64,000 bases of DNA from Prochilodus magdalenae (Eukaryota > Chordata > Actinopteri > Characiformes > Prochilodontidae): contig JAMWET010001256.1 of the NCBI GenBank assembly GCA_024036415.1, positions 142,001 to 206,000 on the forward strand, read 5' to 3'. Positions within the stretch are counted from its first letter, which is position 1; every line of letters begins with the position of its first letter. Positions 33,201 through 43,914 of this stretch are shown here, one piece after another. A model generated the notes under the pieces. The model was not told where the DNA came from, made no database searches, and saw only the letters and a list, made by a program, of their open reading frames with translations. The position numbers and the translations under genes are program-made.

Positions 33201-34373
33201 CGTATCCCAGAGCCCTACGATGCGAATCTTTTTCTACACTTCTAGCTTCTCAAATTAGTTTTAAACTGTTCTCCAAAGCATACTACGCTTAAGAAGGATG
33301 CTACTAGCACTAGAATGGAAAACAGATGCAACAGGATAACTTGGTCAGTCAGGTACAGCGATTAGGCCTGTCCTTTCTTACATAAAAACGAGCATGAAAC
33401 TTGAATAATTTGCATTTCTTGCGATATCAAACCTAAAACACCCTGCTGCCCTCCAATCCCCCCACTGCTTTTGGTTGATTTCTTTTGGGTTGATTCCTTC
33501 TATTTGCTTTTTGATTATGTATTTTCCCGGTAGTTAAGAGAGAGCTTATTTTTCCCCCGCTTATTTAAACTATTTAAAATCCTGTGTCCCACTATAACGA
33601 GTAAAAGGTAAGTCTTGTAGTAGGTTCTCTAATGGAGCTGTAAGCAATACCTGACCCTATTCTGTCAGCAGTGAACAATGGCATGTCAGAAAATAAATCC
33701 AGGTGAGACAGAAAGAAAGAATCTCTTGAATGCTCATGGATAAATTTCAGCCAGTTATGATAAATGTGCGTCCCTCAGCCCGAGGGAAGGTGAGAGAATC
33801 AGTTATATTGTAATAGCCTTCCACAGGAAATATGAGAAGCCCTCAAGCACTTAGAACTGATTGTAAAGTGGGGTCCAAAAAGAGATATGAAATACGCATC
33901 ATCAGTAGGCACATGCTGGGCTGTAACACATTGTGATGAATTGAGTGGTTCTGTTTGATGTCTGCTGTAAAGTGAATGTGATAGATTGCCTCTATGCACG
34001 TTTTGCTGTTTGTAGTGTCGTTTGAGTTAAGGCGGAAAGAGTCATTGGTCTTTTTTTCCTGTAGGAGGTGGAGGCTACACGCCGGAGCTTGCTGAGGAAG
34101 ACATACTTCCTGACAGATGAGGTACAACCTTGCTGTGATTTACGTGTTAAGCTGTATGTCTCTCTCTCACTCCTCTACTCTCACTCTCACCCTCTGCCTC
34201 TAACATGCTGTTCTCCACTGGTCCAGGTGTTAAGGAGCCACCTGCTGCTCTACTTCCTGCCTGAGCAGAACAGTCAACTGGGCTTCAGCACTTACGAACA
34301 GCTACCACCCATCCGTGCCCGCAGGCTCGAGAGCGTAGTAGGAACTGAGAAAGGCAATGATGGAGACAGGTGA
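8831..34373 (+). CDS. rpap1: RNA polymerase II-associated protein 1 (RPAP1), complete, 24 coding exons
   Basis: Coding exons: 8831-9017, 10828-10976, 11060-11152, 11293-11419, 12197-12352, 13596-13796, 16095-16210, 16387-16485, 16658-16759, 19200-19367, 20588-20767, 20900-21034, 21280-21450, 21561-21718, 22588-22758, 22909-23104, 23587-23696, 24270-24465, 25543-25689, 26221-26363, 30180-30948, 31628-31804, 34065-34121, 34227-34373 (TGA). All introns are GT-AG and all phases agree; 4155 nt gives 1384 residues, close to the human length. The start [15 protein letters not shown] parallels human MLSRPKPGESEVDLL. RPAP1_N lies near residues 204-245 and RPAP1_C near 345-410, followed by an acidic run near 489-500 and a long helical C-terminal region. 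Family knowledge: RPAP1 (yeast Rba50, plant MINIYO) binds polymerase II, acts with chaperone and GPN-type assembly factors in building and importing the enzyme, and supports Mediator-dependent transcription. No stop or frameshift was found. Confidence 0.97.
9139..9219. repeat. (TA)n microsatellite
   Basis: About 80 bp of TA dinucleotides in rpap1 intron 1, followed by a short GT run. Confidence 0.95.
10507..10805 (+). repeat. rpap1 5-prime segment, duplication copy B inside intron 1
   Basis: Near copy of 8535-8837, high identity by eye with scattered substitutions and small indels. It keeps the acceptor (tttcctag) and ATGTTAC, then diverges, ending 22 bp before the acceptor of coding exon 2 (10828). 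An ATG at 10799 is out of frame with exon 2 and meets TGA at 10835. It looks like a decoy copy of the start-codon exon. Confidence 0.9.
11420..12196. other. rpap1 intron 4
   Basis: AT-rich, with no recognised element or coding exon. Confidence 0.6.
12197..13796 (+). CDS. rpap1: rpap1 exons 5-6: RPAP1_N domain
   Basis: Exon 5 (12197-12352) and exon 6 (13596-13796) are joined through a split Asp codon (CTA G|AT). They encode [20 protein letters not shown] and then [20 protein letters not shown], the conserved N-terminal domain that defines the family. Intron 5 (12353-13595) is AT-rich and contains no clear element; part near 12890-12960 resembles 23395-23460 in inverted orientation. Confidence 0.93.
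13797..16094. other. rpap1 intron 6
   Basis: 2.3 kb intron. The central part (14705-15150) is a degenerate tandem repeat listed separately. The flanks show no coding exon; 15600-15720 is more GC-balanced but unassigned. Confidence 0.6.
14705..15150. repeat. degenerate minisatellite, about 50-60 bp units
   Basis: At least seven diverged copies of a unit with the core gaacca..cagtca.ggag..ggtctcagaac, for instance near 14750, 14785, 14870, 14910, 14955, 15020 and 15065. Each unit has a cagtca/cacaat block followed by ggtctcaga or a variant. The array is old, since units differ by many substitutions. Confidence 0.75.
16387..16759 (+). CDS. rpap1: rpap1 exons 8-9: RPAP1_C domain
   Basis: Exon 8 (16387-16485) and exon 9 (16658-16759) encode [24 protein letters not shown], then [20 protein letters not shown] and [12 protein letters not shown]. 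This is the most conserved block of the family, with the [12 protein letters not shown] motif unchanged from mammals apart from the final residues. The preceding exon 7 ends at 16210 with the unusual donor AAG|gtcatt. Confidence 0.95.
17210..17600. repeat. pair of related repeats with an inverted-repeat hairpin
   Basis: Two diverged direct copies (about 17225-17345 and 17460-17580) share gcattaaxaxtax..aggctg, caaggtt, tttccattccacc or tttccaattccacc, and ggttacattctgg..cctcaagct. Within the first, ttttccattccacctttaa (17280-17298) faces ttaaggtggaatggaaaa (17353-17370), an almost perfect inverted repeat. This suggests a small non-autonomous DNA element of unknown family. Confidence 0.6.
18230..18900 (-). 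mobile_element. Tc1-like transposase relic
   Basis: The minus strand reads [18 protein letters not shown], then [14 protein letters not shown] followed by the remains of a LFSDES block, the pattern of Tc1 transposases like the one at 46148-47136. It has stops and frameshifts, and no ends were found. It lies in rpap1 intron 9, antisense to the gene. Confidence 0.65.
19778..20078. repeat. CCACTCCA-rich degenerate tandem repeat
   Basis: About 300 bp of loosely repeated cactccacaccaccatcct-type units (period about 15-30 bp) in rpap1 intron 10. The strand asymmetry is strong: C and A, almost no G. Confidence 0.8.
21719..22587. other. rpap1 intron 14
   Basis: AT-rich intron with no recognised repeat or exon. 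Confidence 0.55.
23105..26220. other. rpap1 introns 16 to 19 and their exons
   Basis: The introns 23105-23586, 23697-24269, 24466-25542 and 25690-26220 contain no coding exon beyond those listed for rpap1. A weak dispersed repeat at 24763-24845 (ctctctggtggaaacatg) resembles 41928-42030. Confidence 0.55.
28091..29213 (+). repeat. local tandem duplication, copy 1
   Basis: Two blocks, 28091-28468 and 28951-29213, reappear in the same order and orientation at 29232-29630 and 29648-29780. Shared anchors include cagaggatgctgggcagga-like text, taacagctgccccatttat, acagctatgtagca and aacactgcccca. The segment between the blocks (28469-28950) is missing from copy 2. Confidence 0.8.
29232..29780 (+). 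repeat. local tandem duplication, copy 2, internally deleted
   Basis: Second copy of the unit starting at 28091, lacking the middle about 480 bp and part of the right block. Identity by eye is moderate, so the event is not recent. Confidence 0.8.
30180..30948 (+). CDS. rpap1: rpap1 exon 21, the long exon
   Basis: 769 bp exon coding for residues 1002-1258. It contains [68 protein letters not shown] and [17 protein letters not shown], all of which align with mammalian RPAP1. It starts by completing the Pro codon CC|G. Base composition is much more GC-rich than the surrounding introns, and several long open frames in other frames are shadows of this exon. Confidence 0.96.
32050..32540 (+). mobile_element. 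Tc1-like transposase relic
   Basis: The plus strand reads [18 protein letters not shown] in one frame and, shifted, [20 protein letters not shown], followed further on by a DPKHTS block. This order is that of Tc1 transposases. The gene is interrupted by an A-rich insertion near 32317 and by several frameshifts. Confidence 0.65.
33000..33490 (-). mobile_element. internally deleted Tc1-like element, copy 2 (outer part)
   Basis: Shares with 62310-62880 the anchors acgacaccattgcagtcttt, ggtgttaagggcagt, ctcaagcatactacg-like text, and gcatgaaacttgaat..tttgcat..gatatcaaa. Only the half away from the transposase C-terminal block is present here. Confidence 0.6.
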
Positions 34374-35040
34374 ACCAGAACAATCTCAGATATGCTGGAA
34401 GCTCCTATTAATGTTGTAGCCATTCGAGAAGCCAGGACTAACACAGACCAAATTCATTTTTGTCTTCAAGAATACATTACAAGAATACATTTTACTAATG
34501 CATCACTAATGTATCTCAAGAAAGTAAAAGGGTAGTTTAGGTAGTCCCTGTTAAACATTGAGTGTGTACAAAGAAGGCCCTAAAAACTATTTGACAGTTC
34601 ACTGACAGTTTGGAAGGTCTGTGGAAAAGGCAGCAGTTCAGTGGTGAGGCAGATTTCCAATATAGGAGTCAAGAGATGACAACTTTCATGGGACCCAACA
34701 CATGGTGTTGATGAAACTTGTGATAGAAAATTTGCTATTTTTTATTCTGCTAATACTGAAATGAGTGGGAGAGGCATAGCCAACATGCCTCCCTCATCCC
34801 ACCACTATTCATAACATGGCTCAAATACAAATAAACACTCCAAACAGTTCACTCAAATTGCTACCCCACAGTGGTGGCTAGATCATTACCAGAGCAAAAG
34901 CTTAATTTGAAAGAGCCAATAGCCCATCACATAAAAAGGAGTCGTGTGGTGTTGTTTTTTAGCCCACCAGCAAGTTTTACACAATGAAACGTCCTTGAAA
35001 ACCTACATAAAACTGCACTTCAGCTGCATAATAAAAACTG
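34374..35040 (+). other. probable rpap1 3-prime UTR region
   Basis: Follows the rpap1 TGA. Candidate polyadenylation hexamers AATAAA occur at 34830-34835 and about 35030-35035. No downstream GU-rich element stands out, so the real transcript end is not fixed. Confidence 0.45.
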
Positions 35041-37370
35041 TTATGCAAAACTCACATCAGTTGCAGTGTCTGAACTTTTCATGAAGCAGGCCATCAAACC
35101 TCCAATAATGCATAATTTGATCTCATTGAAACACATACTTTGAAGTCATTGTTTTATTTACATCAGTTGGAAAAACAGAAATCGTTTACTGAAAGAACAG
35201 AACAGAACCACCCAACCCACTGATCTGGCAAAGTGTTTTTTTTATTGCTGTATATAGCTGTGTATAGATGCACAGAAACTATGTTGCAAGCAGTTTAGAA
35301 CTTTTAACTGTGGTTATTTGTGCTACTGTTAAGTTTGAATTTAAAGCCCTGAGACTTGGAGGAGGTAAATCTGCTTCATTGCTGACTTTCAGAGGTTTTG
35401 AAGTTTCTTTGCTTGGACAGCTTCTGAAACTCCTCGCTGAGGCTTCAGTAGTAGATCTGTCTTCTCTGCTTTTCCCCTCATTTTATCATGTATTGGCTTT
35501 GGACGTGTCTGCCCCTTAACTATCATTCCATGTGTTCCTATTTATCAGCAGCTGAGGACAACCAAGCTGAATGAATGATGGCATGGTTTCCAGCTCTTTT
35601 CCCTCAGTTGCCCATACATGGACAGTACTGTGTGTGGTTTGTACACGTAATTCGTTGTTTAGCTTGGTGCCCCAGTTGTTGGGATTCTTCCCTCCTGGCC
35701 AGTTTTTCCAAGATGTAAAAAAAAATGAAAATGGTGGTCTTGTTTTGCCTGCACAGGAATGCTGATAGTACACAAGCCACTAAGAGAAGACAATGAGCTC
35801 CTGTGAGCAATGCTAATGCTGATCACACTACTCAGCTGACATCTGTTCTACATTGTCTTGCAGGTAGGGGGCACATAGTTTTTGCCTCTAGCTTCTCTCA
35901 GAAAACAGTGGTACATTTTTTGCTCATGGGGGGATGAAAAATTTAACTGTTCCCCTTAAAGGTACAACAGTGGCTTTAGGGTCCAGTTTTAAATCTCAAT
36001 AATGCTTTTTTTGTATTTGTATTTTGTATTTGTACTTTTTCATAAACTATTGTTTTAAAACTGAATTACAAAATAAAAAAAATGGATGCAGCCAAGACAT
36101 GGTGCATGGAACCAGTACAGTTAAAAAATTGCAATGGAGTTTGGTAAAGGTACTGAGAGTTTGGTACCTTTTTTTCTGAGTGTGTGAATAACCCTACACA
36201 ATATCAGCCTCTTCTCATTTCATTCATCATCTGAACTGATCTAACTGGCTGCCAAATTCTTGATTTGGTTTGTAAATCAATTTTTGGGTCCGCTTGGAGA
36301 AAACCATTAGAAGCCTAATTGAAGTCAAATGCTGAATGTTAAAAACTGCTGTAAAATTGATTTTCCACACTTGTCTTAAGCATTTTGGCCTTCGGAGTCA
36401 AGATTAAGTATTGTGCGTGATAAGGGAGAAAGCCCTTGGAATTGCTCAAGCCTTTGAGCAAATAGCCCAAATTGACAATGTTCTGGTCAACAGCAGCACA
36501 AGCTGCGCTGAAATGCTCCCATCTGCTTCTGATTCCATCTTAAAGCAATGAGCCACTGCAGTGAGTTTCTGCAGGGAAGTGGCCCAGGACGTTCAACACA
36601 CTGACCTTAAGATGTCCATCCGCTTTACACATTATGCAGTATTACACTTGCTTAAATTGCACAACATTGCACAAAATTCTGAATTAATCAAATAGTGATG
36701 ACGGTTCTTGACATGTTCTGGGAAATTAGATATGCAGCACCCTGTTATTATTTGCCAGATTGCACAATAATTATCGCTCATTTTTATCTACCTCATCATC
36801 CATATGTTAAGTAGTTACACTAAAGTCCTACAATTCACCTGGACACTTTCTGACGCAGGACAGATGCTCTGATTCCCCAGCGGAATTAAACTTTACAGCA
36901 TTAGTTCCCTCAATATTGCATGCATCCGGACCATTAAACTCACTGCTTCAGTTAGATGCACATCTTGACCGGCCAGTTCTAACTCTGTGTGAACAACTTA
37001 AACGGAACTGTGTGTATGAACAGTGTATGTGTATGAACAGTTGTGAGTGCTCAAGTTTAATTTAGGATGGATGGGTGGAGTACACTTGCAATACCCTGCA
37101 GCTCTCTAAAAACGAAGGTGTTCACACTACGTCAACATACAGGACTGTGCAACTTCTACATTAATTTACAGCATCAGAACATAAGCATAAAAATACATTT
37201 ATTTAATGTAACAGCACCTTTAACAACTTAATATAACATTTAGTTATTTAGTGTGTCCAGCCTTTACCTCAGTTCTGTTCTTTAGACTGTTCTTTTCAGG
37301 AGACTTGCTTTAGGTTTTTTAAAGAAATCTGCACTGATACTTTTGTACCAGAACGTTTTTGTAACAGAAC
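35041..37370. other. intergenic, no gene recognised
   Basis: Short open frames at 35268-35519 and 35516-35810 resemble nothing known to me. The part 36380-36600 is non-repetitive and GC-balanced. No transposon ends were seen. Confidence 0.5.
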
Positions 37371-37374
37371 CGTG

Positions 37375-37560
37375 GTCAGTACCAAAAAGAACGGCCTGGT
37401 GTCACTCCATCTGGAGTGCATCAGTGAGAATATTCAACTGCATGGGATGGATTATCACAGAACACCATTAGGAACCTCTACAACTTCATGCTGAGATGTC
37501 TGGCATGTTGAGTTAGCAAAGATGGTGACCCAACGGCATACTGAGATGCACTACTTCTGC
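37375..37560 (+). mobile_element. internally deleted Tc1-like element, copy 3 (fragment)
   Basis: Opposite orientation to the other copies: aatattcaactgcatgggat, ggattatcacagaacaccat, taggaacctctacaacttca and tgctgagatgtctggcatg match the C-terminal transposase block and its flank at 41335-41440 read on the other strand. Confidence 0.65.
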
Positions 37561-38216
37561 ATGTGTAGCTCAATAAATATTGCCCATGTCAGTCCAAGTG
37601 TATCATTTATTGTTGCTGGTAACAGGCATCTTCCTTCTCAATAGCACTGCACTTCCACACTTCCTTCTGGGTGTGATTAATTCTTTAATGTTGATTGTAT
37701 TTTATCTCCTCCTAAATGTGTGTTAATGACTTAAAGGTCATTTTACTGCTGTGCTACTTTTACTGGAACATAAATGATGACTGGTCAGCATTGTGCACAA
37801 TTCATCTATGTATATACCAGCAACCACGACTCTTTATTCAGTGCCAGTCTGTCTATCACATGTCTAAACACGCAAGGACTTTATGTCCATAGATGCTTCT
37901 TGATAATACGGTTATCTCCAGCAGGATGTATGATTTCATCTTTAACAGCATTGCTTGGCTTGTTTTCAGTAGAGAGCTTTATATGTTTCCCAGTATTTCT
38001 TTGTCACTCATTAGATGATCTAATTATATGGCCCTTCCTGCCTGTATTTGTATGAGGCGAGTGTGCATGGCTGAGGCTTTTTAGGGTTCTTAATTACATT
38101 ATTTTATCTGTCTCCATCTGTATGTGTATTTTGCTGTTTGCTGGGACGAAATGTGCGAGATAAGATGAAAAAGCTGAAAGTTTTAAAAACAAAAGGGTGC
38201 TTTTGGCTGGTACCTA
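37561..38216. other. intergenic, nothing recognised
   Basis: The open frame at 37774-38055 is hydrophobic by chance composition and has no recognisable relative or splice context. Confidence 0.45.
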
Positions 38217-39047
38217 CACCACTGTGCAAAAGTGGGAGACCACCATTTTGTTTATCTAATTTCCAGTCAAAACAGTCAGTTCAGCATCAGGAACCAAAAC
38301 AAACAGGAAAAGGATAGCAGATCTTTTTTACAGGAAAAGTATATCATGTCTATTAGTCTTTATTTTGTGCTCTCTTTATGTTTGTTCACGTACTGCCACT
38401 TTAATTGTCCATCCTTCTGATCTTTTAAACAACTGCTTACAGCTCCCACCAAAAGTTGCTATTGAAGCAGTCACTGACTTTATGTTCCCTTTCAAAAGGA
38501 TGCTAAAGCTTCTTTCTTGTGTGCAGCTTAAAGGTATTCTAAAATGGAAACTAGAGTTCAAAAAAGTATTCGAAGATATAGTTTATCTAGAGAGAGAGAG
38601 AGAGAGAGAGAGGGGAGAAAATCATCTTCCAGCTGTGAAAAGACAACTCAGTGTTATGGGTCTGAAAGTATGAAATGAAAGACGGAAAAAAATAATTAAA
38701 TTACAGATACTGTTTATCCGAAACGTGGAGTAAGGTTTTACGGACTAATGAGTCTACATTTGTAATAAGGATTACTTGAATTGTGAAAAGCAAAAAAAGT
38801 GCATCCAACTTTTAAAACTGGATTTTGGAGGAGTGGAAAAACATTCCGCCATATTTTTATGAAAAAGTTTCCTGAAAAGAATAAAAGCTCAGCAAAGAGT
38901 GGACACACTGAACACCTACATGTTTGTGATTATGTTAAGCTGTTCCAGTTTTCTGCTTGTCTGTTCTTAACTGAATAATAACTTAATGGCTGTTTTGACT
39001 GGAAATGTAGTAATGAAAGAGTGGTATCTGACCTTTACACAGTACTG
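38217..39047. mobile_element. non-autonomous Tc1-like element
   Basis: Inverted ends match: caccactgtgcaaaagtggg at the left and acctttacacagtactg at the right, with tttccagtcaaaacag (left, about 38261) facing ctgttttgactggaaa (right, about 38990). TA dinucleotides flank both ends (38215-38216, 39048-39049). The interior has no intact transposase; a fragment near 38870-38910 resembles Tc1 coding sequence. A GA microsatellite lies inside. Confidence 0.7.
38589..38612. repeat. (GA)n microsatellite
   Basis: About 24 bp of GA inside the non-autonomous element. Confidence 0.9.
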
Positions 39048-39049
39048 TA

Positions 39050-41329
39050 CAAAGAAAGAGAGTTTTCGCTTTTACATTTAAGAGTAAAAAGGAAAAAATT
39101 CAATTTAGTGAGAGTGTTTCATGTTAGATTAGGGTTTGGGTAAAGTATATAAGCATTTAGCTGCAGTTGCACAGAAGCCAATGGGGAAAACCCAACAAAG
39201 ACAGGAATACAAGCTGGTGTGTGTAACGAAAGCCAGAGCTTGACAATCTGCAAAACTGGTGTGTGATTGAAACCCACTATTATTGGCCTTATGCCCCAGG
39301 AGGTACTTGCAGGGCGCGGGGGGCTTCTCTCTGCACATGCAAACAGCAGATGCTTGGACAGTTTAGAGTGACGATGGTATGTGTGATAGGGCTGTCCCTA
39401 TGAACATCTTTCAAAAGCTGTTAAATGATGGTCTTACGACTTTTACTTATGGACAAATGTGTCTTTTGTTCTCACTCCCTTTCTTTCCTTTTATCTTCAT
39501 GTCCCTCCCTTTACCCCATTTTTTATTTTTCCCTTTCAGTTGTCACTTAAATGACCTTACACATAACCTAGCTTAGCGTTAACTCCATCCTCCCCCTGTG
39601 GCTCAAAGTTTGTTTAGGAAAGGCCAGCTTCTACCCTAAACTCGAAGTATTCCCTTGAGAGGAGTTATTCTAATTATTTTATTGCTGGCTTTGAAGATTA
39701 GAACCTAATATTTGGCCCTCCTGGCCATTCTGCAATGCAGTTCCTTTTGTAAACAGCTGGAGGTGCTGTGCCCTGTACTTCAAGAGCAGGAGTGCTAGGA
39801 TATGAAGTGGGCTGCCTCGAGTGGACTAAATTGGTGTCACCAGGTTGTAATGTCATTAGCTGGAGTAGTAATTCAGTGCGACTTATTATATTATGAAGGA
39901 CATGCTGCTCTGGAGACGTCTTGTTGCACTGACAATACCCGCATTGAATTTGAGCCATTTGGACTTGAGACACCACAAACACGAGAGACCAAAACAACCC
40001 TAGGGGAAGAGTGTCTGCTCACAGCGAACTTTTCTTTCAGACCCCTGCCTTCATCGCCTTCTAGAACCAAACAGCTTGTTATGAAGTTCTGCACAAGTAT
40101 TAACCAGGACGTTTCCTTGACTCCACAATATGGGCCAGTCTCCTGTAAGTCTTTCCCTTCCTATTCAAGCTTCTCTTCAGTTAGAACTTCCACAGGCGTA
40201 TTCAATGTGGGCAGTGTGGCAGGTGCTGGGTTCTGACAAAATTGCCCCAAGCAAGGGTACACACCTTCTAAACCCTGCCCCTGTGTTTGTGAAGTCAGTG
40301 CTCCTTTAGTTTCTGGAGTACATTAGTCAAGATTAGTTAACTCCACACATACAGTACACAGCTCGATGCTTAATTCAAGCCTAGTTTGTTGCCCACTGAA
40401 TAAAAAGGTCATTACCACCTACCTTGAGGTCCTTATATAGGCATTGGATTTGTTTAGAGATTTCTCACTCAGTTGTTCTCACCCTAATCTACACTCTCAC
40501 TAACATTTAGCCCAAACTTTCAAATCAAAGAATGCAGCTGAAGAAGTGTGCGATTTGTTTTGGCTGTTACTTCACTGACAGCTCACCCGTTTTGTAATGC
40601 ATCAGAGAAATGCATCCTTCATTGCATAGAAATCTGATGCATCCTGTGAGGCCTTCAGTCACCCACAAACCATCATGCACTGCAAAAAACCTCCTTGAAA
40701 AACAGTAGGAACAGCAGACACAATTCTGCGGTGCCAGATGTAGTGATGAAAAGTGAAATTGAATGTTTTTTTAAATGTAAGGTTTAAACATGGCACATTG
40801 CTTGCATCAGCATGCTGTAATTTGACGGTAAAGCCTGCTCAAACCATCTCAAATATGTCTGAGGAAATTCTGAAAAGAAGTCTTTGTATGCCATGGCTAT
40901 GAAGGTCTCTTCTCCCACGTCTGCAGCTTTCACTTTGAGACACGCCTATGGTTGTTCCCAGACATTCTCATTATGAGATTACGTCTGGACCCATGACACC
41001 ACTTTGTTGGTTGAAAGTAATGATGAGTGAAATAAATAAAGCTTTTTGAAACTAGATTTGAAACAGTTGTGTCAAGAAGCTGTTGAAGATTTCCAAATAT
41101 TTGACATGCATCTGTCTTGTGACATTTACTGCTTTTTCTTGGTTCCTATATACTGTAGTTCGGATCCTATTTCCTTAGTTTTTCTAGTATTACATATGCT
41201 TATATTAAAACACATTTGCATTAAAAACTAAATATAAATACACTTATCATCAAAAGAATAGACAGTAAAAAATGATAACTGGGCAGAATAGCTACACAGA
41301 TGTAGTGTCTCTCAGCATGGTGTCAGTGG
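39050..41329. other. intergenic, no gene recognised
   Basis: The longest open frame (39802-40236, plus, 144 codons) has no recognised relative and no splice context. Composition is ordinary and no element ends were found. Confidence 0.5.
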
Positions 41330-41760
41330 CCATGTTTGCTAATGCATACATGCCAGACATCTCAGCATGGAGTTGTAGAGGTTGCTAATGGTGTCCTGTG
41401 ATAACCCATCCCATGCAGCTTGAATATTCTCACACCGTTCCTGCATATTTTGAGCTAGGGGTGGAGCGACAACCAGGCCTTCTGGACATATGACGCGTGA
41501 CAACAAGTCGTTTATCTTGGTACTGACCATGGTGCCTCCACACACAGATTTGATGGCCATCTCCACCGAGACAGGAACAGGACCCGTCACTGAAGATGAG
41601 CCACAGCCATTCTGAGTCACTCTGTGACACTCCTGGCACGACACCATTGCAGTCTTTGGAGAAAGTGACATGGTGTTTAGGGCAGTCATCATAATCATCT
41701 GCATGCATATAGTCCAGCGTTGTGCAGCCGTCTGCCAGTGGTGCTGGCACTAACAGGATG
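41330..41760 (-). mobile_element. internally deleted Tc1-like element, copy 4
   Basis: The minus strand shows EWLWLIFSDGSCSCLGGDGH followed by QICVWRHHGQYQDKR in one frame, matching the Tc1 block around the first catalytic Asp (..FSDES..), then in another frame ENIQAAWDGLSQDTISNLYN, the C-terminal end. The stretch between these blocks, including the second Asp and the Glu, is gone. The SDES-type block has Gly in place of Glu. Confidence 0.75.
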
Positions 41761-41927
41761 ACTCATGTAGAGAATCACTGCTAGCTGATTGTCTGCAATT
41801 ATGGCTGTTGGGTCAGTCAGCTATAGTGTTAATATTGATATGTTTTTATATATAATGTAAAATATAATTAAAATTATTTTGTTTTTGTTATTTTATCCTC
41901 TTCACTTAAAGCTATGCTATGTAGGAT

Positions 41928-42030
41928 TAGGGATTGGGCCCTTTCTGGTAGAAATGTGTAATAGCATGCAGCATGTAGAAGAACATAATGTAATGTGGGT
42001 TGCGCTTCGGGCCCCTTCCCCATGTGGATG
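41928..42030. repeat. dispersed repeat shared with rpap1 intron 18
   Basis: tttctggtagaaatgtgtaa and tagcatgcagcatgtag resemble ctctggtggaaacatgtaat and ggcatataacatgcag at 24763-24845, same orientation. Family not identified. Confidence 0.4.
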
Positions 42031-42149
42031 AATGTGATCATGGTGAGTGTATTGAAAAAGTATTCCAAGATAACCCTTGATGAAAAAGTAATAAAGGATG
42101 TAAGTGATTCATGTACCGATTTTTCATTGAGACCTAAACACTGAGCCAT

Positions 42150-43900
42150 TTTTCTACATGTGCCAGTATGACATAAAACATGACGTGGTCTGAAATGCCT
42201 CCCATGAAATTTAATCAGACACCTCTGACTTCAGTTATTATTTCAGGCTTTACAGGGTGAATCACAGCAGCATATGGACAGCCCATTTTCACGTGGTTTC
42301 TCCCGTCTTCATGTTGGACTAAGACATCTTTACAGGGAACTGATGTAAGCTTTTTCTTATAAAAAAAAAATAAATTTAGATGTTTTAACCAGTCCTGAGC
42401 AATCTGGGGACCTTTGAAAAACATGCGCTTTGAAAGCTCAACACAGCATGGATACATTAGTATCGAGCATCCTATCACTGATTGAAAGTAGAAGGACATG
42501 TCTGAGGAGCAGGCTGATATGCTTTAGTAGTCAAGATGTGCTTGGGCCAACCAGTGAATTAACCTGGGTCAAAAACAGATTCAGTAAAGAACCTAGGGGT
42601 CAAGTTGTCTGGTTACGCAAAGCTCGCAGCAAGATGAGAAAGAGTGAGTCAGAGCGAGTGACTGGCTATTAGGAATCTCTCTGCCGCGAGTGTATTGACT
42701 CCTTTATCCTCTTTAGAGGTGTCTAAAGACATAATCAAGTCAATCTTGGCAGTGAAGTCCTTATCCCAGCTTCTAGCTCAGTGACTGATTGTATTCCATC
42801 AAGTGCCCAAGTCAAGTGACACTGAAATCTGCTGATCTAATAAAGCAAATCAAAGCCTCTTTGTCTTATAGACAAATGTGCAGCACCTAAAAGCTATAAC
42901 TCGCACAGATGCACATGTTGAACAGCACCCTCATTGAGTGTCTTTGCCTTTGTCATCTTCCTGCCTTGTGAGCATCTGAAACTGCGCTTTCAAAATGATG
43001 GATGGTGTTGAGGGATTGTGTGTCTTGGCCCAGATGTTGATGAGGCCTAAATGAACTACACATGGAATTGTTAGTTTTAGTGATCAACATTTCTGCGCCT
43101 TGTTTCCCCCCCCGATTTACCCAGTCCTATCAGTCCTAAATGTATGATTGTGATTAAAATGTAAAACATGATATTAATAAATCAATAAAATCAGTACAGA
43201 TACCAATGCAGCTTATGGAATTGACGCTCAGCCATATTGCAACATTTTGCTTAATTATATGTGTCTGTGTGCACAGTCTTGTGTTGAATAGACATTCAGT
43301 TATGGCTGCACAGGTTTTGCTTTGTGCTTCTGTTATGCTTTATTATTTATTTGCTCTGTCAAAAAAAGAATTATGTCAGAGAAAGGCATGGTCTCCCAGC
43401 CCTCCCCTGAGATCTCAATGTTACTCACTGACTCCATAAATCTAAAAGCACAGATCGGAAGTCTGGCTGCAGTTCATGCTTACCAATTCAGTTCAGGCTC
43501 ATGCAGCACTAGGCCGCATAAATGCTGCTGTAAGTATGAGAGTTCATTATGGACATTGTGAAAGCTTCCAAGCAATAAAATTTCCAGGACGTGTTCAGCA
43601 ATTGTGCTGGATAAAGATTGTTCATTCTGGGGAGGGAAGAACATGTTCCAAGTGCAGGACAGTCACTGTCATATAGTCTTTTCAACGGAGATAGGCATGA
43701 GGACATGACTGAATGCAACTGTCATGTATTGACATGTCTACACTAACCACTCTCTTCTATGTATGAGCTACAGAAATACAGTTACCATGTCTGCTGACTT
43801 GAAGAAAATGCTTTCCCATTATTTCTGTTTCAGACACCATGACTTAAAAATAGCCTTTGCCTTTAAACTACAGGTCATACGTTGGAAGCCTTGAAGCAGC
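42150..43900. other. intergenic, no gene recognised
   Basis: Non-repetitive; 42650-42980 is GC-balanced. The short open frames show no similarity I recognise. Confidence 0.45.
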
Positions 43901-43914
43901 GTTAACTTTGTAAA

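Larger units (their letters stand above)
31805..34064. other. rpap1 intron 22
   Basis: 2.3 kb intron carrying a Tc1 transposase relic (32050-32540) and part of the internally deleted Tc1-like family (33000-33490). No additional exon is supported between 31804 and 34065. Confidence 0.6.

Noticed and set aside
35268..35810. Short open frames after rpap1 as a possible further gene
   Set aside because: No splice-supported exon structure and no similarity recognised. Probably UTR or intergenic sequence.
39802..40236. 144-codon plus-strand open frame in the intergenic region
   Set aside because: No recognisable domain, no clear codon bias, and no family match from memory. Most likely chance.
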